A DNA stretch of 64,000 nucleotides from an uncultured Collinsella sp. Its GTDB lineage: Bacteria; Actinomycetota; Coriobacteriia; Coriobacteriales; Coriobacteriaceae. Position numbers and translations under genes: made by a program. Below are positions 8,739 through 17,003 of this stretch, piece after piece. Location: assembly GCA_959023295.1 (NCBI GenBank), contig CAUFBM010000011.1:1-64000 (forward strand), in the 5' to 3' direction. Within the stretch, counting starts at the first letter, position 1. Every line of letters begins with the position of its first letter. The notes beneath the pieces are model-generated. The model did no database searches. It was not told the origin of the DNA and saw only the letters and a list, made by a program, of their open reading frames with translations.

Positions 8739-9557
8739 CTACTCGTCTCCGTCGTTGGGGTCGCCTTTGAGGGTGTTGATGTCCAGGTACTGGTTGTCGT
8801 CCTCTTTTTGCTGCGTTGCCGATTCGGACGCGTTGGGGCCACGGAACAGCTGGAATCCCTCAAATGCGATCACGCCGACCAGAGCGATGATGATGGCGAT
8901 AAAGACAACCTTTGCCGCCTGCGAAAACTCAGAAAAGCGCGGCGGTTCTTCTTCGGTGTGGTAATCGGCAGCGCGCTCATCGTCGGTGCCGTGGGTATAC
9001 GACGATGCCGAGGCTGCCTTTACGCTCGCTTGGTTGTAATCGGGAGCGGGCGTGGCGGCAAACGGGTCGCGAGAATAGCTGCTCGACGTTTGGCCGTAAT
9101 CCTCGGTTTCGATGCGGCCGGCGCGAGGCTGTTCGCTCGGGCGGTTGGCGTATGCTGCGGTGTTGTCGTATGCGGAGTCGCGTTCTTCGGCAGCCGCAAA
9201 CAGGGGGTTTACCGGAATGTCGAGCGCCGGCATGCCGCCCGAGGTCTCGTCCAGATCTGCCGCCGCCCAGGAATCGAAGGCAAACTGGCGGGTTGCAAAG
9301 TCGTCGAGATCCGCAACGGGCGGTTCGGGCGCATTGTGCTGTGCCGCGGCGATAAACGATGCCGTCTCGGTAGGATCGCCTGCCGAAGGGGTTTTGCCGC
9401 CCATGAGTTCATCGGCGGTCCAAGGTCGGTCGCTCATCACGTCGTCGAGGCTCAACGCAAACAGATCGTCTTCGCCCTCGTCAAACGCGTTTTTCGCATG
9501 CCTGGCGGTAGGCGCGGTGCCTCCGTGGCTGCTGCGTGATGCGTTGCTCGACCTCAT
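8739..9557 (-). CDS. Single-pass membrane protein with long disordered N-terminal region
   Basis: A 272-residue protein with about 215 residues of low-complexity, acidic, Ala/Ser/Pro-rich sequence, then one hydrophobic helix (VVFIAIIIALVGVIAFEGF) near residues 224-242, and a short ~28-residue tail ending DPNDGDE. With no signal peptide and one late helix it should be tail-anchored, with most of the chain in the cytoplasm. No enzymatic motif is seen. AAAGGA lies upstream of the ATG. I recognise no family; a scaffold or cell-envelope role is only a guess. Confidence 0.7.
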   Translation of the reverse strand: MRSSNASRSSHGGTAPTARHAKNAFDEGEDDLFALSLDDVMSDRPWTADELMGGKTPSAGDPTETASFIAAAQHNAPEPPVADLDDFATRQFAFDSWAAADLDETSGGMPALDIPVNPLFAAAEERDSAYDNTAAYANRPSEQPRAGRIETEDYGQTSSSYSRDPFAATPAPDYNQASVKAASASSYTHGTDDERAADYHTEEEPPRFSEFSQAAKVVFIAIIIALVGVIAFEGFQLFRGPNASESATQQKEDDNQYLDINTLKGDPNDGDE

Positions 9558-9677
9558 CTTGTCCCATCCTTTCGAACTGTCTAGCCCTTCGATTATATGG
9601 AACTTGCCTTGTCACCGATGCCCGGATTCGCGCATTCAAGAACTCGTACTAAGGGGAGGATGGTTCAGGCGGGTCGT

Positions 9678-10331
9678 TTACTTGTCGTCAGCCTCTGCCT
9701 TGGCCTCGTTGAGGTAGCTGTAGAAGCTGTACTTGGAGATGCCAAAGAACTCGCAGGCGCGCTCGCTCGATTTGGAGATAAGGAAGGCGCCGCGGCGGTC
9801 GAGGTATCCGATAGCGCGAATGCGCTCGTCCTTGGTCATGAGGGCGGCGGGCTTGCCCACGTATTGCTCGCACTCGCGCAGCAGGTCCTCGAGCAGGTCG
9901 CCGATGTTTTTGGTGATGGGCTCGGGCACGGTGTATCCCTTGTCGCCTGTGCCGGTGAGCGCGTCGAGCGTGCGCTCAAATGCCTTCATGAGCGTGATGT
10001 CAAAGTTGATGCCCATAATGCCAACGGGGTTGCCGTTATCATCGCGAATGAAGATGGTCGACGATTTGAGCAGCTTGCCATCGGCGGTCTTGGTGAGGTG
10101 CGGCGCGCAGTCGTGGACCTCGGTGGCATCCTCGTGCATGGACTCGAGCACGATGTGGCTGGGACCGTCGCCCAGTTTGCGTCCGCTGACGTGGCCGTTT
10201 TCAATCGCCACGATAGAGTGGTCCATGTCCTCGGTCTCCAGATCGTGGACGACGATTTCGCAGCTGGGGCCAAACTGTAGCGCCAGGCTGTGCGCAAGAC
10301 GCTTGTAAAACTCAATCTGTGCGGGGGTCAT
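9678..10331 (-). CDS. YheO/DauR-like transcriptional regulator (PAS_6 plus HTH_22)
   Basis: This 217-residue protein has an N-terminal YheO-type PAS domain (CEIVVHDLE, LKSSTIFIRDDNGNPVGIMGINFDI) and a C-terminal helix-turn-helix with the family's ending, RRGAFLISKSSERACEFFGI then SKYSFYSYLNE. In E. coli the relative DauR regulates D-amino-acid catabolism, and others sit by amino acid or purine catabolic genes. The ATG at 10331 is preferred over 10382 because AGGAAGG sits just ahead of it. It is divergent from mocA, with ~165 bases between them, so control of the molybdenum hydroxylase maturation genes is plausible. Confidence 0.85.
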   Translation of the reverse strand: MTPAQIEFYKRLAHSLALQFGPSCEIVVHDLETEDMDHSIVAIENGHVSGRKLGDGPSHIVLESMHEDATEVHDCAPHLTKTADGKLLKSSTIFIRDDNGNPVGIMGINFDITLMKAFERTLDALTGTGDKGYTVPEPITKNIGDLLEDLLRECEQYVGKPAALMTKDERIRAIGYLDRRGAFLISKSSERACEFFGISKYSFYSYLNEAKAEADDK

Positions 10332-10496
10332 GGGTGCCTTCCTAAAAATAAGTTTGGGCTCACTGTGCCACAAATGCCACATGGTCGCAAATAACGAAAG
10401 CGTCGCTGCGTTATAAGGCCGCCAACGGCCAGGACACCATCTTTATGCACCCGCGGCGCGAGTTATGGGTACGATGGCTTCAGGGGAGGTATCGAC

Positions 10497-11087
10497 ATGA
10501 AACTTGGATGCGTCATTATGGCTTCGGGCGAGGGCAAGCGGTTTGGATCTAACAAGATGTTTGCTGATATCTGCGGAAAGCCGCTGATTCAGCGGACGAT
10601 TGAGTCGGTGCCCAAAGGATTTGACGTTGTTGTTACGACGCGCTGGCCCCAAGTTGCCGAGATTTGCCGTGAGCTGCGCTGCGCGTGCGCGCTGCACGAT
10701 GGCGCGCTCAGGAGCGAGAGTGTGCGCGCCGGTCTTACCTGGGGAGCCGATCGCGGCTGGAGGGGCTGTCTCTTTTTGCCGGGCGACCAGCCGCTCGTGA
10801 GTTCGGATTCCTTTGAAGCACTCGCCGGTGCTTTTAAGGCCAACGGCGGTGTCGCGCCCGTGCGTCTTGCCCTAAACGGTGAACCCGCCTCTCCAGTGCT
10901 GTTCCCTGCGAACTTCTTTCCCGATCTTATGGGGCTTAAGGGAAAGGATGGCGGATCGTCGCTGCTGCGCGGCCGCGTCGATGTCCAGTTGGTCGAGGCG
11001 CGCGCGTACGAGCTGTGGGACGTTGACACAGCCAAGGGTCAGCGCCGTGTCTCGGAGCACATCGCCGCTTGCTACGTGCCTCGCTAG
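10497..11087 (+). CDS. mocA: MocA-like molybdenum cofactor nucleotidyltransferase
   Basis: A 196-residue NTP transferase of the MobA/MocA fold. It has the N-terminal nucleotide-binding loop ASGEGKRFGSNKM, the PGDQPLVSS metal-binding loop, the ASPVLFP segment typical of MocA/YgfJ proteins, and DVDT near the end. MocA joins CTP to molybdopterin for xanthine dehydrogenase-type hydroxylases; YgfJ-type relatives occur with selenium-dependent hydroxylases. GGGGAGG precedes the ATG. Its neighbours yqeC, yqeB and xdhC support the hydroxylase link. The exact nucleotide cannot be told from sequence. Confidence 0.87.
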   Translation: MKLGCVIMASGEGKRFGSNKMFADICGKPLIQRTIESVPKGFDVVVTTRWPQVAEICRELRCACALHDGALRSESVRAGLTWGADRGWRGCLFLPGDQPLVSSDSFEALAGAFKANGGVAPVRLALNGEPASPVLFPANFFPDLMGLKGKDGGSSLLRGRVDVQLVEARAYELWDVDTAKGQRRVSEHIAACYVPR

Positions 11088-11113
11088 CAGAAAGGGCGCC
11101 AGGGTAGCGCCGG

Positions 11114-11848
11114 CTACTTGAGGCTGCTGGCGACGATGGGGCGGCCGAGAGCTGCCTCGAAGCGGTCGGCCATCGTTGGGTCGGCAAGCGTGTCGACTTG
11201 GTTAAGCATGACGCGCGAGGCGTCGAGCCTAAGCTCTTGCATCTCGGCATTGAGCACCTGGGCGACGCGCTCGGGCGTGGCGATGTCGGTGAGCTCGCAG
11301 CCGCAGCGCTCGCAAAAGAGCTCGGGACGGTGGACGGCTTCGTTGATGGGCTTGCCGAGCCCCGAAGCGCCGACGATCCAGGCGATGTCGGCTGTGCCAG
11401 AGGGAATTACCGGCTCCCAGGCGGCGTGGGCCTTGAGCGGGAGCCGCTTGCTGCCGTCTGCCTCGGCCAGGACGTAGTCAAAGCGCTGCGCCAGCTGGTC
11501 GAGCGCCTCGGCAGGGGAGGAGAGCTTGCCCGTCTCGGGGTCCAAGACACCAGCTTGGCAGATGCTTCCCCGCACAAGCCCCGAGCAGGCCTCGCAGGTG
11601 CAGCCTGGGGCGTGTAAGGCACCTGGCTTCCAGGGCGCGGCGTCCAGGCGACGGTTCGACCCGTCCCATGGCACGCCGGCGACGGGAAACATATGCGTGG
11701 TGGTGCAGAGGAGCACGCGGCCGCCGGCGCGCATAAGCTCAAGGCCGAGCGTCTTTAGCAGGGTCGACTTGCCACCGCTGCCGATAATTGCGGTAATGCC
11801 CGGCTCGATCTTGAGCGCCGAGGCAAGGCCCCCGTTAATCGTTTCCAT
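11114..11848 (-). CDS. yqeC: Putative selenium-dependent hydroxylase accessory protein YqeC
   Basis: A 244-residue P-loop protein: Walker A IIGSGGKSTLL, a TTTHMF strand, and the characteristic EADGSKRLPLKAH...EPVIP block of the YqeC family. A CTCEAC pair of cysteines around residues 83-88 and CERCGC near 180 could bind metal. YqeC co-occurs with YqeB and selenium-dependent molybdenum hydroxylases across genomes; the reaction is unknown. It converges on mocA (26 bases between stops) and is divergent from yqeB. Confidence 0.87.
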   Translation of the reverse strand: METINGGLASALKIEPGITAIIGSGGKSTLLKTLGLELMRAGGRVLLCTTTHMFPVAGVPWDGSNRRLDAAPWKPGALHAPGCTCEACSGLVRGSICQAGVLDPETGKLSSPAEALDQLAQRFDYVLAEADGSKRLPLKAHAAWEPVIPSGTADIAWIVGASGLGKPINEAVHRPELFCERCGCELTDIATPERVAQVLNAEMQELRLDASRVMLNQVDTLADPTMADRFEAALGRPIVASSLK

Positions 11849-11861
11849 CTGTTCACCGCCG

Positions 11862-11867
11862 TATAAT
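11862..11867 (+). promoter_or_regulatory. Consensus -10 box in the yqeC/yqeB divergent region
   Basis: A perfect TATAAT lies 82 bases upstream of the yqeB start codon, in the 101-base gap between divergent yqeC and yqeB. No convincing -35 is found at 16-18 bases, so the assignment is tentative. The reverse strand of the same AT-rich patch could serve yqeC. Confidence 0.3.
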
Positions 11868-11949
11868 GCTGTGATAAGAAATAATCATTAGCGTAGCGGC
11901 AGAACCGCTTTTGCTCTGATAAACCGTAGCACAGGGAGGTGCCCCGGGA

Positions 11950-12744
11950 ATGCTCGTTTATGTTCGCGGCGCCGGCGATATCGCCACGGGTGTGGCTGCT
12001 CGTCTGGTGCGCGCCGGCGTGTCGGTCGTCATGGCCGATATCGCGGTCCCCACGTGCATCCGTCGCACGATCAGTTTTTGCGAGGCCATTCGCTTGGGCG
12101 AGGTTGAGGTCGAGGGCATTCGCGCCCGCTTGGCACAGACGCCGGCCGAGGCGCTTGAGATTACCGAGGCGGGGGATGTCGCCGTGGTGGTGGACCCCCA
12201 GGCACAGATGCTCGGCGAGCTTAAGCCCGCGGCCGTGGTCGACGCGATTCTGGCCAAGCGCAACTTGGGCACCACGCGCGATATGGCGCCTGCCGTCATC
12301 GCGTTAGGGCCGGGCTTTACCGCACCGGTCGATTGCGATGCCGTGGTCGAGACTATGCGCGGTCATTTCCTCGGCCGCGTGATTACCCAGGGCTCACCCC
12401 AGCCCAATACGGGCGTGCCGGGTATCATCGCCGGATACGGCGAGGAGCGTGTTATCCACAGCCCTGCCGCCGGCGTGTTTAGGTCCGACCATGCGATCGG
12501 CGACATCGTGAGTGCCGGCGAGTGCGTTGGGTATGCGGGCGATACGCCCATGTTCACGACGATTGACGGCTGCTTGCGCGGCCTTTTGGCAGATGGCGTC
12601 CAGGTCGCCGAGGGCTTTAAGTGCGCCGATGTCGACCCGCGCGGTGACGCCAGCTACATCAACTATATTTCGGACAAGGCGACATCGGTCGGCGGCGGCG
12701 TGCTCGAGGCGCTCGCCATGCTCACCGACGTTTTTAGGGGATAG
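11950..12744 (+). CDS. yqeB: Selenium-dependent molybdenum cofactor maturation protein YqeB
   Basis: This 264-residue protein opens with a Rossmann dinucleotide loop (VRGAGDIATGVAARL) and has the family's GPGFTAP, ITQGSPQPNTG and HSPAAGVF segments. YqeB (EF2563 family) is a marker of selenium-dependent molybdenum hydroxylases and is thought to help insert selenium or activate the cofactor. AGGGAGG lies 11 bases before the ATG. The gene is 9 bases ahead of xdhC, so the two are surely cotranscribed. Confidence 0.88.
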   Translation: MLVYVRGAGDIATGVAARLVRAGVSVVMADIAVPTCIRRTISFCEAIRLGEVEVEGIRARLAQTPAEALEITEAGDVAVVVDPQAQMLGELKPAAVVDAILAKRNLGTTRDMAPAVIALGPGFTAPVDCDAVVETMRGHFLGRVITQGSPQPNTGVPGIIAGYGEERVIHSPAAGVFRSDHAIGDIVSAGECVGYAGDTPMFTTIDGCLRGLLADGVQVAEGFKCADVDPRGDASYINYISDKATSVGGGVLEALAMLTDVFRG

Positions 12745-12753
12745 GAAGCGACG

Positions 12754-13797
12754 ATGGAAAAGCTCGATGTGGTGAATGCTGCGCTTGGCGCTCTGAAGGC
12801 TGGTAAGACGTGCGAGCTCGTGGTCGTGGCCGGTACGGCGGGGTCGTCGCCGCGCGGCGTGGGCGCCTGGATGGCCGTCTTTGCCGACGGTAGCCAAGCG
12901 GGTACCATCGGCGGCGGCAAAATCGAGCTCTTTGCGCTGGGCGAGGCCCTCGAGCTGCTGTCCGCAGGGCAGTCGCGCCTGGTCCGCTATACCATGGGCG
13001 GCGAGAGCTCCGATACCGGCATGATCTGCGGCGGAGCCATCTGCCTGTGCTATCTGCACCTGGACGCGACCCAGGCGCCGTTGTTCCAGTCGGTTGCCGA
13101 CGTCTTGGCGTATCGACGCATCGGCGACTTCGTCATCGACTTTGAGCCGTTTATCGCAAGCGCGCTCGAATGCGACGCTGATGAATACCATGGTGAGGAG
13201 TCGCGCCGCACCATAATGGGCTGCCCCGAGCTTTCGCTGGTGGAGGAGGGGAGTAAGGTCACCCACACCAACGCGGCCTCCGAGATTCCCGCGGCGCACA
13301 TCGAGACGCTCTGCCCCGAGGGCCTGACCTATATCTTTGGCTGCGGACACGTGGGCGCCGCGACGGCGCGCGTGCTCACGGCGGCGGGCTTTGCCGTCGT
13401 GGCCTGCGACGATCGCCCCGGCACGCTGACGCCCGAATGGGTGCCCGGTGTCTACGACCGTCGCCTGGTCGACTACAAGAATCTGGACGAGCTGTGCCCC
13501 ATCGGCCCGCGCGACTTGGTGGTCGTGGCCACAGCAGGCCACAAGTCCGATATCGACGTGGTGATTCAGGCAATGCGCGCCAAGCCTGCCTACCTGGGCT
13601 GTCTGGGTTCGCGCCGCAAGACGGCCTTTGTGCGGGCCCGTTTGGAGCAAGAGGGCTTTACGCAGGAACAGATCGACGGGTTGCACCTGCCGATCGGCGT
13701 TGCCATCGAGGCAGAGGATCCCGAGGAGATCGCCATCTCCATCGCCGCCGAGATGATTCACCTGCGCCGCACCAAGCTCGTCCCCCGCAAGCGCTAA
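12754..13797 (+). CDS. XdhC/CoxI family molybdenum hydroxylase maturation factor
   Basis: A 347-residue protein with the N-terminal XdhC_CoxI domain (AGTAGSSPRGVGAWM, GTIGGGKIE, CGGAICLCY) and a C-terminal Rossmann domain (IFGCGHVGAATARVL; LGCLGSRRKT; LHLPIGVAIEAEDPEEIAIS). Family members bind sulfurated Mo cofactor and deliver it to xanthine dehydrogenase-type enzymes. It follows yqeB in one operon and precedes the xanthine/uracil permease. No hydroxylase subunit gene is in the window, so the client enzyme must be elsewhere. Confidence 0.9.
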   Translation: MEKLDVVNAALGALKAGKTCELVVVAGTAGSSPRGVGAWMAVFADGSQAGTIGGGKIELFALGEALELLSAGQSRLVRYTMGGESSDTGMICGGAICLCYLHLDATQAPLFQSVADVLAYRRIGDFVIDFEPFIASALECDADEYHGEESRRTIMGCPELSLVEEGSKVTHTNAASEIPAAHIETLCPEGLTYIFGCGHVGAATARVLTAAGFAVVACDDRPGTLTPEWVPGVYDRRLVDYKNLDELCPIGPRDLVVVATAGHKSDIDVVIQAMRAKPAYLGCLGSRRKTAFVRARLEQEGFTQEQIDGLHLPIGVAIEAEDPEEIAISIAAEMIHLRRTKLVPRKR

Positions 13798-13814
13798 TCG
13801 CATCCCCATCAATA

Positions 13815-13881
13815 AGTTGCGGTGAAATACGGACTGTTTAAGCCAGTTAAGCCGTCAAACAGTCCCTATTTCACCGCAACT
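13815..13881. repeat. Long intergenic palindrome, family A copy 1
   Basis: Arms AGTTGCGGTGAAATA (13815-13829) and TATTTCACCGCAACT (13867-13881) pair perfectly; after one C/C mismatch GGACTGTTT and AAACAGTCC continue the stem to about 25 bp. It lies between xdhC and the permease. Related copies are at 15326, 33979 and 61761. It could act as a bidirectional terminator or be a REP/MITE-like element. Confidence 0.9.
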
Positions 13882-13998
13882 GCTGTTTGACTCCGGGGGA
13901 TGCAGGATTGCGGGTCAAAATGCTACCTGTGCCATATGCCCTATAATGTCCGCCCGTTGGGCGGCATGGGGCCGCTGCCTGGGGTATGGGAGGCGCAA

Positions 13999-15312
13999 AT
14001 GGCAGAGTCGGCAGCAGGGGACTCCCTGTTCGAGCGTACGGGAAAAGTATCGTTTGTGCAGGTATTGCCCCATGCGTTGCAGCATGTTCTGGCTGCGTTC
14101 GCGGGCATCGTCACGCCTGCCATCATCATCGCGTCGGTCTGCGGCTTTACCCCTCAAGAGGAAGCCGCCGTCATTCAGGCATCGCTGGTTCTCTCGGCGC
14201 TCGACATTTTCCTTCAACAGTTCCCCATAAAAGGCGTCGTTGGTTCGGGCCTGCCCATCGTGATGGGCGCGAGCTTTACCTTCGTGCCGGCACTCAAGGC
14301 GGTCGGCCTTGAGCTCGGCTTCGAGGCCGTGCTGGGCGCTCAAGTTATCGGCGGCGCGCTCGTCGTGCTTTTCGGCCTGCTGTTTAAGCGCGTAAGCTTT
14401 CTGTTTCCGGCCCCGGTGCTCGGCACCGTCATCTTTGTGATCGGCCTGTCTCTGTGCCCGGTCGCCGTGGCTTCTATGGCGGGCGGGGAGAGTGCTGCCG
14501 ATTTTGGCAGCGTCACCAACTGGGCCGTCGCGCTCGTGACGTTTGTCGTCACCTTTATGGCCGGCAACTATGGCAAGGGCGCGCTCAAGTTGGGCAGTAT
14601 CCTGGCCGGCATCTGCGCGGGCTTTGTTTTGGCTGCGGTGCTGGGCATGGTCGATTTCTCGGCCATCGCGACCGCCAGCTGGTTTGCTCCGCCGGCACTT
14701 GGCGCCCATCGTCTGGTGTTCGATCCGGCAGCATGTGCCGTGGTAGGCGTCGTCGCCATCGTCAACGCCGTGCAGGTTATGGGAGAGTTTGCCGCCGTGT
14801 CCTCTGCTGCGCTCGATACCCCCGCGACCGATAGTCAGATCTCGGGCGGATTGATTGCCAATGGCCTCGTCGGTATGCTTTCGGGCTTTTTGGGCGGCGT
14901 CCCCACGGCAACCTTTGGCCAGAATGTGGGTATCATCGCCGAGAACAAGGTCGTCAACCGTATGGTCTTTACGCTCGTGGCTGCCATCTTGCTCATCGCG
15001 GGCCTACTGCCCAAGTGCGCGGCGGTGCTCACGTCCATTCCGCAGCCGGTTATCGGCGGCGCCACCATTGGCGTGTTCGCGACCATCGGCATGAATGGCG
15101 TGGTCATGTTTGCCCGCCACGGCCTGTCTCAGCGCGACACTACGCTCATGGGTCTCTCCATCGCCTTTGGCACGGGCATTGAGCGCACAGCCGGTGCGCT
15201 TGCCGGCACTGGATTCCCCGCATGGGTTGAAACCGTCTTTGGCGGATCCTCCATTGCCGTCGCCGCACTTGTCGCCATCGTCCTCAACCTGGTTCTGCCC
15301 CGCCAAAAATAA
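13999..15312 (+). CDS. Xanthine/uracil permease (NCS2 family)
   Basis: This 437-residue membrane protein has about 12-14 hydrophobic segments and NCS2 features: VLPHALQHVLAAFAGIVTPA at the start, LPIVMGASFTFV, the GGVPTATFGQNVGI signature, and SIPQPVIGGATIGVFA. The ATG at 13999 is chosen for the GGGAGG seven bases upstream; the longer frame from 13900 starts inside a leader with a TATAAT (13942-13947) and a small CCGCCC/GGGCGG hairpin. NCS2 proteins import xanthine, uric acid or uracil by proton symport; the setting beside xdhC/yqeB favours a purine. It is flanked on both sides by family A palindromes. Confidence 0.92.
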   Translation: MAESAAGDSLFERTGKVSFVQVLPHALQHVLAAFAGIVTPAIIIASVCGFTPQEEAAVIQASLVLSALDIFLQQFPIKGVVGSGLPIVMGASFTFVPALKAVGLELGFEAVLGAQVIGGALVVLFGLLFKRVSFLFPAPVLGTVIFVIGLSLCPVAVASMAGGESAADFGSVTNWAVALVTFVVTFMAGNYGKGALKLGSILAGICAGFVLAAVLGMVDFSAIATASWFAPPALGAHRLVFDPAACAVVGVVAIVNAVQVMGEFAAVSSAALDTPATDSQISGGLIANGLVGMLSGFLGGVPTATFGQNVGIIAENKVVNRMVFTLVAAILLIAGLLPKCAAVLTSIPQPVIGGATIGVFATIGMNGVVMFARHGLSQRDTTLMGLSIAFGTGIERTAGALAGTGFPAWVETVFGGSSIAVAALVAIVLNLVLPRQK

Positions 15313-15325
15313 CGTCCCATATATG

Positions 15326-15416
15326 AGTTGCGGTGAAATACGGACTGTTTAAGCTTGTTAAGCCGTCAAACAGTCCCTATTTCACCGCAACTGCCATTTC
15401 CGTCCCCAAGGGATCA
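15326..15416. repeat. Family A palindrome copy 2 plus 18-base tail motif
   Basis: Arms AGTTGCGGTGAAATA (15326-15340) and TATTTCACCGCAACT (15378-15392), with the inner GGACTGTTT/AAACAGTCC stem as in copy 1. Seven bases further the sequence TCCGTCCCCAAGGGATCA (15399-15416) follows; the same 18-mer occurs after copy 3 and, with one change, at 62771. The element lies between the permease and the ribosomal cluster. Confidence 0.9.
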
Positions 15417-15463
15417 ATATGTGCGGGGGAGTTGTGGAGTTGTGCAGGCAGACGAGGTTTTTC

Positions 15464-15492
15464 TGGAAATACGCTCCCGATGCGCGTATAGT
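15464..15492 (+). promoter_or_regulatory. Candidate promoter for the rplE-led ribosomal operon
   Basis: TGGAAA (15464-15469), a 17-base spacer and TATAGT (15487-15492) sit 138 bases before rplE. The -35 matches consensus at four of six positions. A local promoter would be needed because the usual upstream genes of the operon are absent. The leader between it and rplE holds no obvious hairpin. Confidence 0.35.
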
Positions 15493-15629
15493 ACCGATTG
15501 TTTTGTCGGCTCCTGCTGCGTCGAGTCCAAACCGCGAAATGCCATGAGCGGCGCGGATGCAGCCAGGAGGCACGAGGACAACCCACCGTGGCCACGCCCC
15601 GTGCTTAAAACCCCAAGAAGGAGTGAACA

Positions 15630-16187
15630 ATGGCAGAAGAGAAGTATGTGCCGCGTCTGAAGACCAAGTACAACAACGAGGTCAAGCACCAGCTTCAGGA
15701 AAAGTTCCAGTACGAGAACGTCATGATGATCCCCAAGTTTGAGAAGATCGTCGTGAACATGGGTGTCGGCGAGGCCGCTACCGATTCCAAGGCCATCGAC
15801 GGTGCCGTGCGCGACCTGCGCGCCATCACCGGCCAGCAGCCGATGATCACCCGTGCCCGCAAGTCCATCGCTACCTTCCGCCTGCGCGCTGGTATGCCGA
15901 TCGGCTGCAAGGTTACCCTGCGTGGCGACCGTATGTGGGAGTTCTTCGATCGTCTGACCTCCGTCGCGATCCCCCGTATCCGCGACTTCCGCGGCATCTC
16001 CGCCAAGAGCTTTGACGGCCGTGGTAACTTCTCCATGGGCGTCACCGAGCAGCTCATCTTCCCCGAGATCGACTTCGACTCCGTCGATCACCAGCGTGGT
16101 ATGGACATCACTTTCGTGACTACCGCCAACACCGATGAGGAGGCCAAGGCCCTTCTGGACGCCTTCGGTTTCCCGTTCAAGAAATAG
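15630..16187 (+). CDS. rplE: 50S ribosomal protein L5
   Basis: A 185-residue L5: QYENVMMIPKFEKIVVNMGV at the start, the ITGQQPMITRARKSIA block, RGDRMWEFFDRL, and FPEIDFDSVDHQRGMDI at the end. L5 binds 5S rRNA and contacts S13 across the subunit bridge. AAGAAGGAG precedes the ATG. It is the first ribosomal gene here; in most genomes rplN and rplX lie directly upstream, whereas here a permease gene does. Confidence 0.97.
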   Translation: MAEEKYVPRLKTKYNNEVKHQLQEKFQYENVMMIPKFEKIVVNMGVGEAATDSKAIDGAVRDLRAITGQQPMITRARKSIATFRLRAGMPIGCKVTLRGDRMWEFFDRLTSVAIPRIRDFRGISAKSFDGRGNFSMGVTEQLIFPEIDFDSVDHQRGMDITFVTTANTDEEAKALLDAFGFPFKK

Positions 16188-16202
16188 GTTCACCTGCCCT
16201 AT

Positions 16203-16232
16203 AAGCGCCGTTCCCACAAGGGGGCGGCGCTT
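16203..16232 (+). other. Intra-operon hairpin between rplE and rpsZ
   Basis: AAGCGCCG (16203-16210) and CGGCGCTT (16225-16232) form a perfect 8-bp stem with a 14-base loop. No T-run follows, so it is more likely an mRNA processing or stability element than a terminator. Confidence 0.5.
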
Positions 16233-16266
16233 GGGGCGAACAATACTCTATGTGAGGAGGATATAA

Positions 16267-16452
16267 GTGGCTAAGACATCGATGATCGTCAAGTGCAATC
16301 GCAAGCAGAAGTTCTCTACTCGTGAGTACACGCGCTGCCAGCGCTGCGGCCGTCCGCACTCTGTGTACCGCAAGTTCGGCCTGTGCCGTGTCTGCTTCCG
16401 TGAGCTTGCACTCAAGGGCGAGCTTCCCGGCGTTAAGAAGGCCAGCTGGTAA
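16267..16452 (+). CDS. rpsZ: 30S ribosomal protein S14, zinc-binding type Z
   Basis: A 61-residue S14 of the short zinc type, with CQRCGRP...CRVCFREL (C-x2-C-x12-C-x2-C) and the usual basic MAKTSMIVKCNRKQKF start. It begins with GTG, 6 bases after an AGGAGG. S14 lies in the head of the small subunit. Placement between rplE and rpsH is canonical. Confidence 0.96.
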   Translation: MAKTSMIVKCNRKQKFSTREYTRCQRCGRPHSVYRKFGLCRVCFRELALKGELPGVKKASW

Positions 16453-16571
16453 GTCACTACCAGCGTTTCAAGCATCAGTTTGGAACAGGGAAAACGCGCT
16501 AAATAGGCTTTGCCGTTAAGGGCGGCGAAGAACCAAGAGCACGTGTTCATCAAGAACGAAGGAGAATCTGT

Positions 16572-16970
16572 ATGAACCTTACAGACCCGATCGCAGATAT
16601 GCTTACGCGCATCCGTAACGCTAACTCTGTGAACAAGGCCACGGTCTCCATGCCGAGCAGCAAGAAGCTCGTCGAGATCGCTCGTGTTCTGCACGAGGAG
16701 GGCTACATCGAGGGCTACGATGTCGAGGACACCGTTCCCCAGAAGACTCTGCACATCACGCTTAAGTATGGTCCCAAGAAGGCTAAGGTCATCAACGGCA
16801 TCCGCCGCATTTCCAAGCCGGGCCTGCGTAAGTACACCGGCGTTGCCGACATGCCCCGCGTCCGTGGTGGCCTTGGTACCGCCATTATTTCCACCAGCCA
16901 TGGCGTCATGACCGACCGCGATGCTCGCAAGCACAACGTCGGCGGCGAGATCATCGCTTACGTCTGGTAA
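16572..16970 (+). CDS. rpsH: 30S ribosomal protein S8
   Basis: A 132-residue S8, normal length, with MNLTDPIADMLTRIRNAN at the N-terminus and the RRISKPGLRKYTG and GLGTAIISTSHGVMTDRDA blocks near the end. S8 binds 16S rRNA helix 21 early in assembly; in E. coli it represses the spc operon by binding the rplE leader. A GAAGGAG precedes the ATG. No S8-binding mimic was identified in this window. Confidence 0.97.
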   Translation: MNLTDPIADMLTRIRNANSVNKATVSMPSSKKLVEIARVLHEEGYIEGYDVEDTVPQKTLHITLKYGPKKAKVINGIRRISKPGLRKYTGVADMPRVRGGLGTAIISTSHGVMTDRDARKHNVGGEIIAYVW

Positions 16971-17003
16971 TTCGCTCGGTAGGTAGAAGGAAAGGAGATC
17001 ACC

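Noticed and set aside
13915..14709. 264-residue minus-strand ORF inside the permease gene
   Set aside because: It is a mirror of the GC-rich permease codons, has histidine/arginine-rich nonsense composition and no start signals.
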